The notes beneath the pieces were generated by a model. The model had not been told where the DNA came from. It made no database searches and saw only the letters and a program-made list of their open reading frames with translations. This document shows positions 19,288 to 26,879 of a stretch of DNA of 64,000 nt, in pieces. The position numbers and the translations under genes are program-made. The DNA comes from Leptospirales bacterium. GTDB taxonomy: Bacteria > Spirochaetota > Leptospiria > Leptospirales > Leptonemataceae. Location: contig JAIBBN010000001.1 in assembly GCA_019694655.1 (NCBI GenBank), positions 502,501-566,500 on the forward strand. Direction: 5' to 3'. Positions within the stretch are counted from its first letter, which is position 1, and every line of letters starts with the position of its first letter.

Positions 19288-19312
19288 TCGATCCTCTCTT
19301 GAATCTTTTGGC

Positions 19313-19341
19313 TTGACATTGGTGCAATGCGCTAAAATATG
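19313..19341 (+). promoter_or_regulatory. Promoter of the lytic transglycosylase gene
   Basis: A perfect -35 TTGACA (19313-19318) is followed after 16-17 bp by an AT-rich -10 (AAATAT/AATATG, 19335-19341) in the 110-bp gap after the PseG-like gene. The site lies about 50 bp before the GGGAGGG ribosome-binding site. Confidence 0.6.
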
Positions 19342-19396
19342 GCCAGATTATTGTGCGTCGCACCACGTCTTGGCCTGGGGGCGCAGGGGAGGGCCC

Positions 19397-20071
19397 ATGA
19401 ATCTGCGCCAGAGCCTTCGTTTTGCCTGGGATCGTCTGCAAATCGGTATGGAGCGACAGCTGCCCGTCGTAATGCGCAAACGCATCCTGCTGCCGCTCTT
19501 GATTCTGCTGGGAGCATCGCTGGTGCAGTTTCGACTGCTGGATCACGACGACGCCGGTCGTGAGCGCGCCCGTATTGGCGCCTTTATTGATGCGACCCAT
19601 CCGCGCGGCATTTCCGCGGGCGATCGCAGTCGACTGATCGACGCCATCCTGCGCGAAAGCCGGCAGCTTCAAACGCCGCCGTACATGCGCATTGACGGCC
19701 GCCAGGTCAACGCGGCTTACTTGCTGACCGCATTCATTCGCGTAGAATCGGTCTTTGATCCAAAGGCTCGTTCCAGCTCCAACGCCCTGGGCTACATGCA
19801 ACTGAAGGCGACAACGGCGGCCTGGGTCAAAGGCGCTCCGGTAAGCGAGGCAGAGCTGCTGCGCGGCGAACACAACATCGCTCTTGGCGTACGTTACCTG
19901 AATATACTATTGCCGGAAATGGGCGATCTGCGATTGGCCACGCTGGCCTACAACGCCGGCCCCAATGCTGTGCGCCGCGGCGTCTACGAAGAAAGCTACT
20001 GGATCAAGGTGCTGTCGATTTACCGTCAGCTACAGAGCGGCGCCTTTGAAGACGGCTCTCGCGAACTTTGA
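19397..20071 (+). CDS. Lytic murein transglycosylase (SLT domain)
   Basis: A 224-residue membrane-anchored peptidoglycan lyase. One hydrophobic segment (about 30-45) follows a basic N-terminus. The SLT domain has catalytic Glu117 in IRVESVFDPKA, then GYMQLKATTA, and the signature LAYNAGPNAVRRG. It cleaves the MurNAc-GlcNAc bond with 1,6-anhydro formation, acting in wall remodelling. ATG at 19397 follows GGGAGGG. Its last 68 bp overlap the end of the convergent phosphatase gene. Confidence 0.88.
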   Translation: MNLRQSLRFAWDRLQIGMERQLPVVMRKRILLPLLILLGASLVQFRLLDHDDAGRERARIGAFIDATHPRGISAGDRSRLIDAILRESRQLQTPPYMRIDGRQVNAAYLLTAFIRVESVFDPKARSSSNALGYMQLKATTAAWVKGAPVSEAELLRGEHNIALGVRYLNILLPEMGDLRLATLAYNAGPNAVRRGVYEESYWIKVLSIYRQLQSGAFEDGSREL

Positions 20072-20684
20072 GCGCCAGACCTTCCTCGCCAGCGCGCGGC
20101 CTGAATTCGGCCTGCTCCAGGTAACGATAGCGACCGCGCTTTGGCGAATCCCAGCCGCGACGACGCAGCTCCGCGCCAAGCAGCCACAGAAAAAAACCAT
20201 GAGAGTAAACGGCCACTTCGCCCTGCTCGATGACGCGCGCCACCACCAGATCCGCTGCATGGCGGGCGCGCAGCAGCGTCTGGCGACGCGTTTCAGTGCA
20301 GCGCAGCCAGCCGCTGTACCATCCAAAGCGAGAGACGGCAAGCATCGCCGCCAGCGGACCGCGCCAGCGCATTGGCAGTCTGGCCAGCGGAGCCTCGCGC
20401 AATAGAGCGCTGCTCTCGATGCCATCGGCATTCACGCCGCTGTAAAGCTCGGCGGTTTGCATTGCGCGCGGCAAATCGGAGGAGAGGGCGTAAGCGCTGA
20501 TTTTTCCAGGCAGGCGCCTTCGGTTCCAGTCCGCTTCCAGACCGGCCCGGTCGTAGGCATCAAAGAGCGCATTCAATTCGGCGGCGGCTGTCCATTGCCA
20601 GAGAGAGCGGCCGTAGCGCACCGTCGGTTTTCCGTGTCGTACGCAGATGATTCGAGGATTCTGGTCCTTAGCCGTCAAATTCAT
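20004..20684 (-). CDS. Histidine phosphatase family protein (phosphoglycerate mutase-like)
   Basis: A 226-residue histidine phosphatase. The RHG motif is IICVRHGKP with the phosphorylated His near residue 16. The second Arg is in SSDLPRAMQTAEL and the second catalytic His in VAVYSHGFF. Chain length fits the broad CobC/SixA/PGM group; the substrate is unknown. It is the last gene of a minus-strand unit and overlaps the preceding secreted-protein gene by 17 bp. It also overlaps the opposite-strand transglycosylase by 68 bp. Confidence 0.85.
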   Translation of the reverse strand: MNLTAKDQNPRIICVRHGKPTVRYGRSLWQWTAAAELNALFDAYDRAGLEADWNRRRLPGKISAYALSSDLPRAMQTAELYSGVNADGIESSALLREAPLARLPMRWRGPLAAMLAVSRFGWYSGWLRCTETRRQTLLRARHAADLVVARVIEQGEVAVYSHGFFLWLLGAELRRRGWDSPKRGRYRYLEQAEFRPRAGEEGLALKVRESRLQRRRSVADGKSTAP

Positions 20685-21570
20685 GTTCGAAGACGATTCG
20701 TTTGATTACATCCGGGTGGCACATGGTGCGCTCGCCGCTGGTCGGGCCGCTGATTCCCGTATACCAGCTGCCATCCGCCTTGAGCAGATCCATCCAGAAT
20801 GTAAAAAAACGCACCGCCCCGTGCTGATTGGCCAGTGGAAAATCGCTTAGAAAAGGAAGAATCGGACCTTCGACCAGCAGACGAGAACCGTCGGCCAGGA
20901 TATAGAGCGTGCGATCCGGCTCGAATCGATATACCTGACCATCGCGCAGTTCGCGACCAGGACGTCCGCGCCAGCGCTTCACTTCGACGGTACGCAGCTC
21001 TGCCAGGCTTACCGGGCGTTCATAGGCCACGCCGTCGGCAATGTGGCGCAGTACAAAGCGTTCTGGCGTGCGAAAACTGATGCGTCCGCTGATCAAGCGA
21101 CCATCGCCCAGATAGATGCGCGCCGCCGCCGAATGCAGGGGCGCCTCAGCGCCGCGGCTCGATGAATTCTGTGTTTCGCTGCCAGGACCTGGATTAACGC
21201 CAGCCGGATCAGGCGCTGGCGCCTCGGTTGCGCGACGCGGCATATCTTGCTGGGGTTCATCCTCCTGTAGCGCGCGATGTTGAGCTGCTTCCGTCGGCAG
21301 GCGATTGCCTTCATTGGCCATACGCAGCGACGAATTCAGGCCTTCCACAGGCGCTTCGCCGCGTGCGCTGCGGCCGGCGCCGCTATTTGTGGGGCGCGGC
21401 GCAGTCTGGCCGGAGGCCGGCTGCTGGTTTTGCGAGCGTCCGGTAATGGCGCGATAGAACATCTCCAGGGTAGCGCCAAAGTCCTGGTTGAGCGCCTGGG
21501 CCTGCAGGGGCTGAATCGTTGCCGGCGCTGCCAGCAAACAAACCGTTCCTATGGCCAGCAGGCGTTTCAT
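20668..21570 (-). CDS. Secreted hypothetical protein
   Basis: A 300-residue protein with a clear signal peptide (MKRLLAIGTVCLLAAP, cleavage near QAQA). A long Gln/Pro/Ala/Glu-rich linker (about 45-150) leads to a conserved-looking C-terminal domain (150-300: IYLGDGRLISGRISF, RTLYILADGSRLLVEGP). The repeated GDGRLISG/ADGSRLLVEG pattern suggests a small beta-rich domain. No family is recognised. It starts 9 bp after the DegT-like gene and overlaps the phosphatase, so all three form an operon. Confidence 0.68.
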   Translation of the reverse strand: MKRLLAIGTVCLLAAPATIQPLQAQALNQDFGATLEMFYRAITGRSQNQQPASGQTAPRPTNSGAGRSARGEAPVEGLNSSLRMANEGNRLPTEAAQHRALQEDEPQQDMPRRATEAPAPDPAGVNPGPGSETQNSSSRGAEAPLHSAAARIYLGDGRLISGRISFRTPERFVLRHIADGVAYERPVSLAELRTVEVKRWRGRPGRELRDGQVYRFEPDRTLYILADGSRLLVEGPILPFLSDFPLANQHGAVRFFTFWMDLLKADGSWYTGISGPTSGERTMCHPDVIKRIVFEHEFDG

Positions 21571-21579
21571 GGTCGCAAA

Positions 21580-22698
21580 TTAGATCAAGCCGCGCAAACT
21601 GGCGGCGATACGCTCCACATTATTTGCGGTCAATGCCGGGTAGACCGGTACACAGATCGACTTCTGGTAGATTCGTTCGGCATTGGGATATTCCAGCCGC
21701 GCCAGTCCAAGCAAATGATGCAGCGGCGGCTCAGCGGCGCGCAACACGCCGATTTGCAATGAGTTGAAGTAACGCATTATTTCGTCGTGGCTCTTGTTAA
21801 CGACAACCGGAAAGCGAAGGTAGGCGTCGATGCCTGGATTGCGAAAGTAGGTCTCATGCGATGTGCTGCGCATAGAATCCAGATATTTCTGGCCGATCTT
21901 CTTGCGGCGTGCGAGCGTTACGCCCAGGCGGGAAAGTTGATCGAGACCCATCGCCGCCTGAAAATCGCCGAGGCGATAATCAAAGGCCAGCTCGCCGCTT
22001 TCGCGTTTGGCGCCGTAGCGCAGAGCGTGCATACGCTTGTAGAGACGAGAATCTTGAGTAACGATCATGGCGCCATTGCCGGTGGTCAACAGGTCGTTCT
22101 CGCTCAGTCCGCAAACGGCTATCTGCGCACTTTTTCCAAAGTATTCGCCCTCGCGTTCTGAGCCGGCCAGTCCGGTGATGTCTTCAATCAACAGCACTCC
22201 GTTTTGATTGAGCTGCGCCACATCAGGCGAGAAGGGGGCGCCAAAGCTATGATCGAGCACAGCTGCGACGCGTCGCGGCGTCTCCGCGGCGCCGCGCAGT
22301 TCCACGGCGCGCTGGACAAATGCCTCCCCGTCCGGGTGAAAGCTGCTGCGCGCCAGGTCGATCAAGACCGGCGTGGCGCGACAGTAGCGCGCTGCATCGC
22401 AGGCCGGCGCGGGCGCCAGTGCGCTCATCAATACTGCATCCTCTTGATCCAGTTCCAGAGCGAGAAAAGCAAGATGGTAGGCGGCGGCCAGCGAGTTGAC
22501 GGCCAGGGCGTGCTTGAAGGCAAAGCTGCTGGCAAAGCTGCGTTCGAAGCGGCGGGTGATATCGGCCTGATCCAATCGGTCCTCGATCAGACAGTTGAGA
22601 ACCGACTCCAGCTCCTGCTTGCTCAAGCTCGGGCGCGCCGCTTCGATCGGTCGGGCTTTTTTTTCATTTAGATTCAGATACAATCCTGGACTGGCCAC
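21580..22698 (-). CDS. DegT/DnrJ/EryC1-family protein lacking the usual PLP lysine
   Basis: A 372-residue fold-type I aminotransferase relative of the sugar-aminotransferase DegT group. Seen: GALAVNSLAAAYHLAFLAL-like cofactor loop, LIEDITGLAG (the D-x-[AS] region), and RYGAKRESGELAFDYRLGDFQAAMGLDQL, the family's substrate-loop pattern. In the segment normally reading S-x-x-x-[ST]-K-x-[LI]-x-x-G-[ED]-G-G, this protein has LSENDLLTTGNGAM, with no lysine. It may be non-aminating or structural. GTG start with GAGG six bases upstream. It heads a three-gene unit behind an operator-like repeat cluster. Confidence 0.78.
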   Translation of the reverse strand: MASPGLYLNLNEKKARPIEAARPSLSKQELESVLNCLIEDRLDQADITRRFERSFASSFAFKHALAVNSLAAAYHLAFLALELDQEDAVLMSALAPAPACDAARYCRATPVLIDLARSSFHPDGEAFVQRAVELRGAAETPRRVAAVLDHSFGAPFSPDVAQLNQNGVLLIEDITGLAGSEREGEYFGKSAQIAVCGLSENDLLTTGNGAMIVTQDSRLYKRMHALRYGAKRESGELAFDYRLGDFQAAMGLDQLSRLGVTLARRKKIGQKYLDSMRSTSHETYFRNPGIDAYLRFPVVVNKSHDEIMRYFNSLQIGVLRAAEPPLHHLLGLARLEYPNAERIYQKSICVPVYPALTANNVERIAASLRGLI

Positions 22699-22736
22699 CA
22701 GCTACCTCGACGAAGGATCTCCTGGACGTTCCGTTC

Positions 22737-22784
22737 TATGCGACAAATGCCTTGATTATGTCGCATAAACTTATGTCACATTAA
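22737..22784 (-). promoter_or_regulatory. Operator-like repeat cluster upstream of the DegT-like operon
   Basis: Three related sites lie in the 172-bp gap: TATGCGACAAA (22737-22747, inverted orientation), the palindrome TTATGTCGCATAA (22756-22768), and TTATGTCACATTAA (22771-22784). The last two are direct repeats with a 15-bp period. They sit 40-90 bp upstream of the GTG start and would suit a dimeric regulator. The rest of the gap shows nothing else. Confidence 0.5.
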
Positions 22785-22870
22785 TGAGCAGCAAGGCGCC
22801 GCTGCAGAGTCGAAGTCAATCGATTTTCCAGGCCGCAATGGCGGTCTCCATCTCGGCGATATGCGTCATT

Positions 22871-24127
22871 TCAGGCCGATGCAGGCCGTCTCAAACTGGG
22901 CGGGGCAAAAAGCATCCAGGCGGCCAGAGCAACGCCGGCAAGGGCCGCCATCATCGAGATTGGCGCTGGCAGACCAATGCTGCTGAGCCATAAAGCGCCG
23001 CCGCCGCCCAGTGCGCCAAGGCGCAGGCCTTCCAGCAGCGAGCCCCAGCTTTGCCCCTCCATCAGGGCGCCAATGGATAGCATGCTGATCAGGGCGAAGC
23101 CGGCCAGTACAAGATGCCAGGCGTCCAGCTGCCTGGGGCCAACTTGCAGGACGGCCAGACTGATCACTATCGTTAAAGCAAACTGCAACAGGGCATAGAT
23201 GGCCAGACCTCGACCCATTGGCGGATTGTAACGTCGTTGGTCGCGCCGCGAAACCTCTGGAATATGCTCGGGGGCCTGCGGGTTGAGCGGATCCCATCCC
23301 GGTCCCTTTAGCCAGACCAGCATCTTCTTCCACAGACCTGGCGCGTGCGCCGACTTGCGGGCAAGTTCCGTCCAGTAGCGCAGCTGGCCCCAAAGCGGAT
23401 TCCAGCTGTTGAGCGGCTTTACCGTACCGTAGGCTGGCTCCTCTTCTTCGGCCTGGAAGGTGCCAAAGAGTTTGTCCCAGATGATCAGCGTTCCGGCGTG
23501 ATTGCGGTCGATGTACTTTGGATTCACTCCGTGGTGCACCCGGTGGTGGGATGGCGTATTCAAGAATGCTTCCAGGAAGCCCATGCGACCGATGGCGCGG
23601 GTGTGAATCCAGAACTGGTAGATGGTATTGAACTGGCTGTGCGTAAAAAAGATGATTGGATGAATTCCAAGCAAGGCAATCGGCAGATAAAAGGGCCAGG
23701 AGAATAGGCCCTGGAAGGCGCCCTGACGCAGGGCGACGGAAAGGTTGTATTCCTGACTCTGGTGGTGCGGTTCATGCGAACCCCAGATGATTGCAACCTC
23801 GTGGCTCTTGCGATGAAACCAGTAGTAGGCAAAATCGACCAGAAAAAAGCCCAGAATCCAACCGGCTACGCTGTCTGCTTCGAACGTAAGGAGGCGATAG
23901 CGGGTCCAGATAAGATCATAGAGCAGAAAGTAGCTGAGAAAGATGGTGCTACGCAGCAAGACGCCAAGCAGCTGCTGGTAGCTGCCCATGCTCAAATCGT
24001 TGATCGAATCATTGAGCTGGTAGTAGTCGCGTTTGGCCAGCCGACCGAGGAGCGCCTCCAGGCCAATCAGCAGGAAGAAAAACGGAATCGCATAAACAAT
24101 GTAGTTTGGAACTTCGAATTCGGTCAT
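22871..24127 (-). CDS. Fatty acid hydroxylase/sterol desaturase family membrane enzyme
   Basis: A 418-residue integral membrane di-iron oxygenase. The histidine clusters are all present: HRKSH, HEPHH, THSQFN, HRVHHG and NHAG. At least four N-terminal and three C-terminal hydrophobic segments flank them, with an extra C-terminal membrane module (about residues 325-410) beyond the core domain. The architecture resembles alkylglycerol monooxygenase-like and bacterial sterol-desaturase-like proteins. ATG at 24127 starts the natural N-terminus (TEFEVPNYIVYAIPFFF). It likely hydroxylates or desaturates a lipid; substrate not known. Confidence 0.85.
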   Translation of the reverse strand: MTEFEVPNYIVYAIPFFFLLIGLEALLGRLAKRDYYQLNDSINDLSMGSYQQLLGVLLRSTIFLSYFLLYDLIWTRYRLLTFEADSVAGWILGFFLVDFAYYWFHRKSHEVAIIWGSHEPHHQSQEYNLSVALRQGAFQGLFSWPFYLPIALLGIHPIIFFTHSQFNTIYQFWIHTRAIGRMGFLEAFLNTPSHHRVHHGVNPKYIDRNHAGTLIIWDKLFGTFQAEEEEPAYGTVKPLNSWNPLWGQLRYWTELARKSAHAPGLWKKMLVWLKGPGWDPLNPQAPEHIPEVSRRDQRRYNPPMGRGLAIYALLQFALTIVISLAVLQVGPRQLDAWHLVLAGFALISMLSIGALMEGQSWGSLLEGLRLGALGGGGALWLSSIGLPAPISMMAALAGVALAAWMLFAPPSLRRPASA

Positions 24128-24177
24128 TGGCGACACCCCGGCGCTGCAGGGCGTCCCGAACAGCGCCGTCTTTTCTT

Positions 24178-24194
24178 GCTGACACGGTGTCAGC
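24178..24194. promoter_or_regulatory. Palindromic operator-like site before the desaturase gene
   Basis: GCTGACAC-G-GTGTCAGC is a perfect 17-bp palindrome (8-bp arms, one central base), located 51 bp upstream of the desaturase start and just after the manA stop. No T tract follows on either strand, so an operator for a dimeric repressor is more likely than a terminator. Confidence 0.45.
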
Positions 24195-24200
24195 GGGCAA

Positions 24201-25499
24201 TCAAAAATCGGGGCCGACCGTCGCCATATGTACCTGGGTCGCTGCCGGCGCACTGAGCCGCGCCTCGAGGCCCCTGGTTGCCAGATCCCCGGGCAAGAAT
24301 AAGGCGGCGCCGGCCGCAACCTCTGTGGCATCGACCAGCTCCAGCGATTGCTGTCGAAACACTTCGACGCGAAAGGGCGATGCAAGCGAAAGCAAGATGG
24401 CCGGTCGGTCGGCCGCGCTATGGCTGAGCGGAGCGCGCTCCAGTTCCAGAATCTCCAGTTGAAAATCGCTGGCGGGCGCAGCAAAGCTACTGCGGCGCTC
24501 GCCGCTGGCAGTTGGCCGCAACACCTGTGGCGGGCCGCCGCGGAAATGCAGCATTTCCAGCAGCGTTTCAATATCGCAGAATTTTGAGGTCAGTCCGGCG
24601 CGAACGACGTTGTCCGAGGCCGCCATAATCTCCAGCATTGCCCCGCCAAGATAGGTGTGCGGTTCGTCCGGTCCCAGGTAGAGCGCCTCGCCAGGTTCCA
24701 GCTGCACCAGATTCAAAAAGTATACGGAAAAAACGCCGGCATCTTCATCGCCAAACTGTGTGGTCAGTTGCAAGAAGAGCCCGTCGACATCCAGCAGGCC
24801 GCCAGAATCGGAGAGGGCATCCAGTCGCAAGCGCAGCGATCGAACCGCTTCGCTGATCTCATGTTTGCTGGATCGCATCAAATGGCTGTAACAATTGCGA
24901 ATCCATTGGCGCGCGCCGGCCTCATCGCCAGGCGGCGGGGCCGGCGGAGCTTCACTGAATAGCTGACCCTCGCTGCTGCAAAGGGCCGCAAATTCCGGGG
25001 CGTGATTGCAAAAGGTCGCGATCTCCTGCGGCGTGCGAAAGCCAACCAGCGCCCGCATTCCTTCGATGCAGACCGCCAGCTCCGGTTTGTGATTGGTGTC
25101 CGGATAATTGTGAGGATCGCGGGCGTGCAGTTCGCGGGCGCGTTCGCGATCCGGATGGGCCTGAATCGAAAGCGGACGTGCAGCATCGAGTACCTTGAAT
25201 AAGAACGGAAGCGAGCGGAAGCCGCGCGCCGCAAGCGTCGGCCCCAGAAAGTGTTCGCTGTGTTCGGCGATGGCGCGATCCAGCGGCGCGCCGTTCGGAT
25301 TGCCCAGACGCGATGGCGCTCGGGGATGGTCGCCCATCCACAGTTCGGCCGCAGGTTCGCTGGCCTCAATCGCCGCGCCAAGGCTGCGACGCAGGCGATG
25401 GATCACAGCGCCGTCGCCCCGACGCCCCCAGTCGTAGGCCATTACTGTGCAATCCAGCTCGTAAAAGCAGGGTCGACCTTCGCCGCCTGGTCCGATCAC
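24201..25499 (-). CDS. manA: Mannose-6-phosphate isomerase, type I
   Basis: A 432-residue zinc enzyme linking fructose-6-phosphate and mannose-6-phosphate for GDP-mannose-based glycans. Zinc and active-site motifs are clear: PLSIQAHPD, the signature PDTNHKPELAV, and GPDEPHTYLGGAMLEIMAAS followed by DNVVRAGLT. The C-terminal cupin-like part is present and the length is slightly above E. coli ManA. The start is GTG at 25499, overlapping the stop of the small upstream membrane-protein gene (GTGA). Confidence 0.93.
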   Translation of the reverse strand: MIGPGGEGRPCFYELDCTVMAYDWGRRGDGAVIHRLRRSLGAAIEASEPAAELWMGDHPRAPSRLGNPNGAPLDRAIAEHSEHFLGPTLAARGFRSLPFLFKVLDAARPLSIQAHPDRERARELHARDPHNYPDTNHKPELAVCIEGMRALVGFRTPQEIATFCNHAPEFAALCSSEGQLFSEAPPAPPPGDEAGARQWIRNCYSHLMRSSKHEISEAVRSLRLRLDALSDSGGLLDVDGLFLQLTTQFGDEDAGVFSVYFLNLVQLEPGEALYLGPDEPHTYLGGAMLEIMAASDNVVRAGLTSKFCDIETLLEMLHFRGGPPQVLRPTASGERRSSFAAPASDFQLEILELERAPLSHSAADRPAILLSLASPFRVEVFRQQSLELVDATEVAAGAALFLPGDLATRGLEARLSAPAATQVHMATVGPDF

Positions 25500-25789
25500 G
25501 CGCGCTCCAATACGAGGAGTTGCATCCGGCGCCGGTGCAGCGGACTGGTGGGAGCAGCGTCGAGTTGGATCAGGCGACCGGGCGGCGACGCTTCGGGGTG
25601 CGGCTCGCGAGTCTGTCCCGGCGCGCTATCGCCCAGAAGCGGCCAGGCCAGACGCAACAGCAGCGTAATCAAGGCAAGATAGAGCAGCAAGCGCAGCAGC
25701 GATTCGCGGTTCAAAGGTCTGCCGCTGCCTGGAATGAGCGCGCTGAGATCCTCCCGGACCATTGCGCCCAGCCTCCACAAGATGGCCAT
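25496..25789 (-). CDS. Small single-pass membrane protein
   Basis: A 97-residue protein with one strongly hydrophobic segment (LLRLLLYLALITLLLRLAW, about residues 31-49) and a Pro/Arg-rich tail. No family is recognised. It overlaps manA by four bases and is probably co-translated with it. The protein-coding call rests on the transmembrane pattern and the overlap. Confidence 0.55.
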   Translation of the reverse strand: MAILWRLGAMVREDLSALIPGSGRPLNRESLLRLLLYLALITLLLRLAWPLLGDSAPGQTREPHPEASPPGRLIQLDAAPTSPLHRRRMQLLVLERA

Positions 25790-25834
25790 GATCCATCTGT
25801 CTGCGAGCCCACAGTGCGAAAAGGAAAAATCCGG

Positions 25835-26293
25835 TCAGTTGCCGTTGCCGGGCGCTTCAATCGTATCGGCTTGTAAGTCGTAAAATCCGTATTCTTCAAA
25901 GACTCGCAGCCGCCAGCCGGCGCCATCGGCAAAGAAGCGCACGGCATACCAGCGTGCACGCAGTCGCGAATACAGTTCGCCCAGCCAGGCGCCGCTTGCT
26001 GGTCGCAGGTTGCGCAGCAGCGGGCCGCCGCCGCTGCACGGTCGGGCTGCCCACTGCTCGTCTGCGAATTGAAAGCACAGCTCTACGTTTTCATTGAAAT
26101 GGCGACGATCGCTGACAAGGCGTATTGCTGCGGGCAAAGCGGGCGCAGGCGGCGAGGCCTGAAGCATCGACCAGGGGCAAGACAGGAGTGTAAAAAAAAA
26201 CAGGCGTCCGATGACGCCTGTTTCGTAGCGCCGCCGCTTGCGAATGAGTTCACAAGGGCGAGGCAGCTTGCCGCGCAATGCGGCTGAATCCAT
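25835..26293 (-). CDS. Hypothetical exported protein whose 5' end overlaps a terminator
   Basis: A frame of 152 residues. A strongly basic segment (RKRRR) precedes a hydrophobic run (RLFFFTLLSCPWSMLQA), reading like a signal peptide, then a folded-looking Trp/Tyr/Arg-rich domain (VELCFQFADEQWAA, LRARWYAVRFFADG). ATG at 26293 overlaps the DUF2147 stop (ATGA). A perfect intrinsic terminator lies inside the signal-peptide codons; its T9 tract encodes Phe-Phe-Phe. Either the gene is expressed by read-through, or translation starts at ATG 26167 without the signal. No family recognised. Confidence 0.5.
   Translation of the reverse strand: MDSAALRGKLPRPCELIRKRRRYETGVIGRLFFFTLLSCPWSMLQASPPAPALPAAIRLVSDRRHFNENVELCFQFADEQWAARPCSGGGPLLRNLRPASGAWLGELYSRLRARWYAVRFFADGAGWRLRVFEEYGFYDLQADTIEAPGNGN
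26192..26223 (-). terminator. Strong Rho-independent terminator after the DUF2147 gene
   Basis: On the minus strand AAACAGGCGTC, a 4-nt loop and GACGCCTGTTT form a perfect 11-bp hairpin (26223-26213 with 26208-26198), followed by a run of nine T (26200-26192). It lies about 70 nt downstream of the DUF2147 stop codon. Confidence 0.9.
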
Positions 26294-26742
26294 CAGCGAG
26301 TCCAGTACTGGGTCTTTCCAATCAGCGATACGCCAATGTAGCCGCGCACCTTCAGTCTGTTCGGGCTTTCCAGGGTCAGCGTGCAGCTATAGGTCTTGCC
26401 TTCTTCAGGGTTGTAAATTCTGCCGCCAGACCATTCGCCATCATCGTAGGAAAATCCCCAGACCAGATTCAAACCCATAATGGGCCGAGTACGTTTGCTT
26501 TGATCCGGATTTTCGCGGTCTACTTTAGGTTGGCCGGCCATCGCGTCTCCAGCCGGATAATTTGGCTCTCTGAGCCATACGATCTTGCCACAGTAGTTCG
26601 AGCCGCACTTGTAGATCTGTACTCGTGCATTACCGCTCTGGGTAGTCCACGTGCCCAGAACTGCGTCTGCATTTTGTGCGTAGGCTGGCGCCAGCGCGGC
26701 AAAACCAAGAAACAGTGCTGAGAGAATGAAAAGCTTCCGCAT
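26293..26742 (-). CDS. DUF2147 family exported protein
   Basis: A 149-residue protein with a clean signal peptide (MRKLFILSALFLGFAALAPA, cleavage after AYA). The DUF2147 beta-sandwich is complete: LGTWTTQSGNARVQIYKCG, YCGKIVWLREP, DRENPDQSKRTRPIMG, WSGGRIYNPEEGKTY and the ending KVRGYIGVSLIGKTQYWTR. Members are periplasmic and mostly uncharacterised. ATG at 26742 is chosen for its AAAGGAGAT site and because the signal peptide then starts the protein; the frame is open to 26877. It is divergent from tilS. Confidence 0.9.
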   Translation of the reverse strand: MRKLFILSALFLGFAALAPAYAQNADAVLGTWTTQSGNARVQIYKCGSNYCGKIVWLREPNYPAGDAMAGQPKVDRENPDQSKRTRPIMGLNLVWGFSYDDGEWSGGRIYNPEEGKTYSCTLTLESPNRLKVRGYIGVSLIGKTQYWTR

Positions 26743-26879
26743 AGGTATCTCCTTTGTTGCCAGGGATGCGATTGGCGTTGTAAGGCTTAGACTGTCCGGC
26801 CGGCAAGTCTTGTTTGCAATTTTCCGGGTCCTTTTGTATTCTTGGTGCGACGCAAAGCGCTTTGTGCAGAGCAACAAAC

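Noticed and set aside
22871-24571. Longer frame continuing upstream of the desaturase ATG at 24127
   Set aside because: The extension to 24571 is antiparallel to nothing but overlaps most of the 3' part of manA on the same strand in another frame; its Cys/Arg-rich sequence is a shadow.
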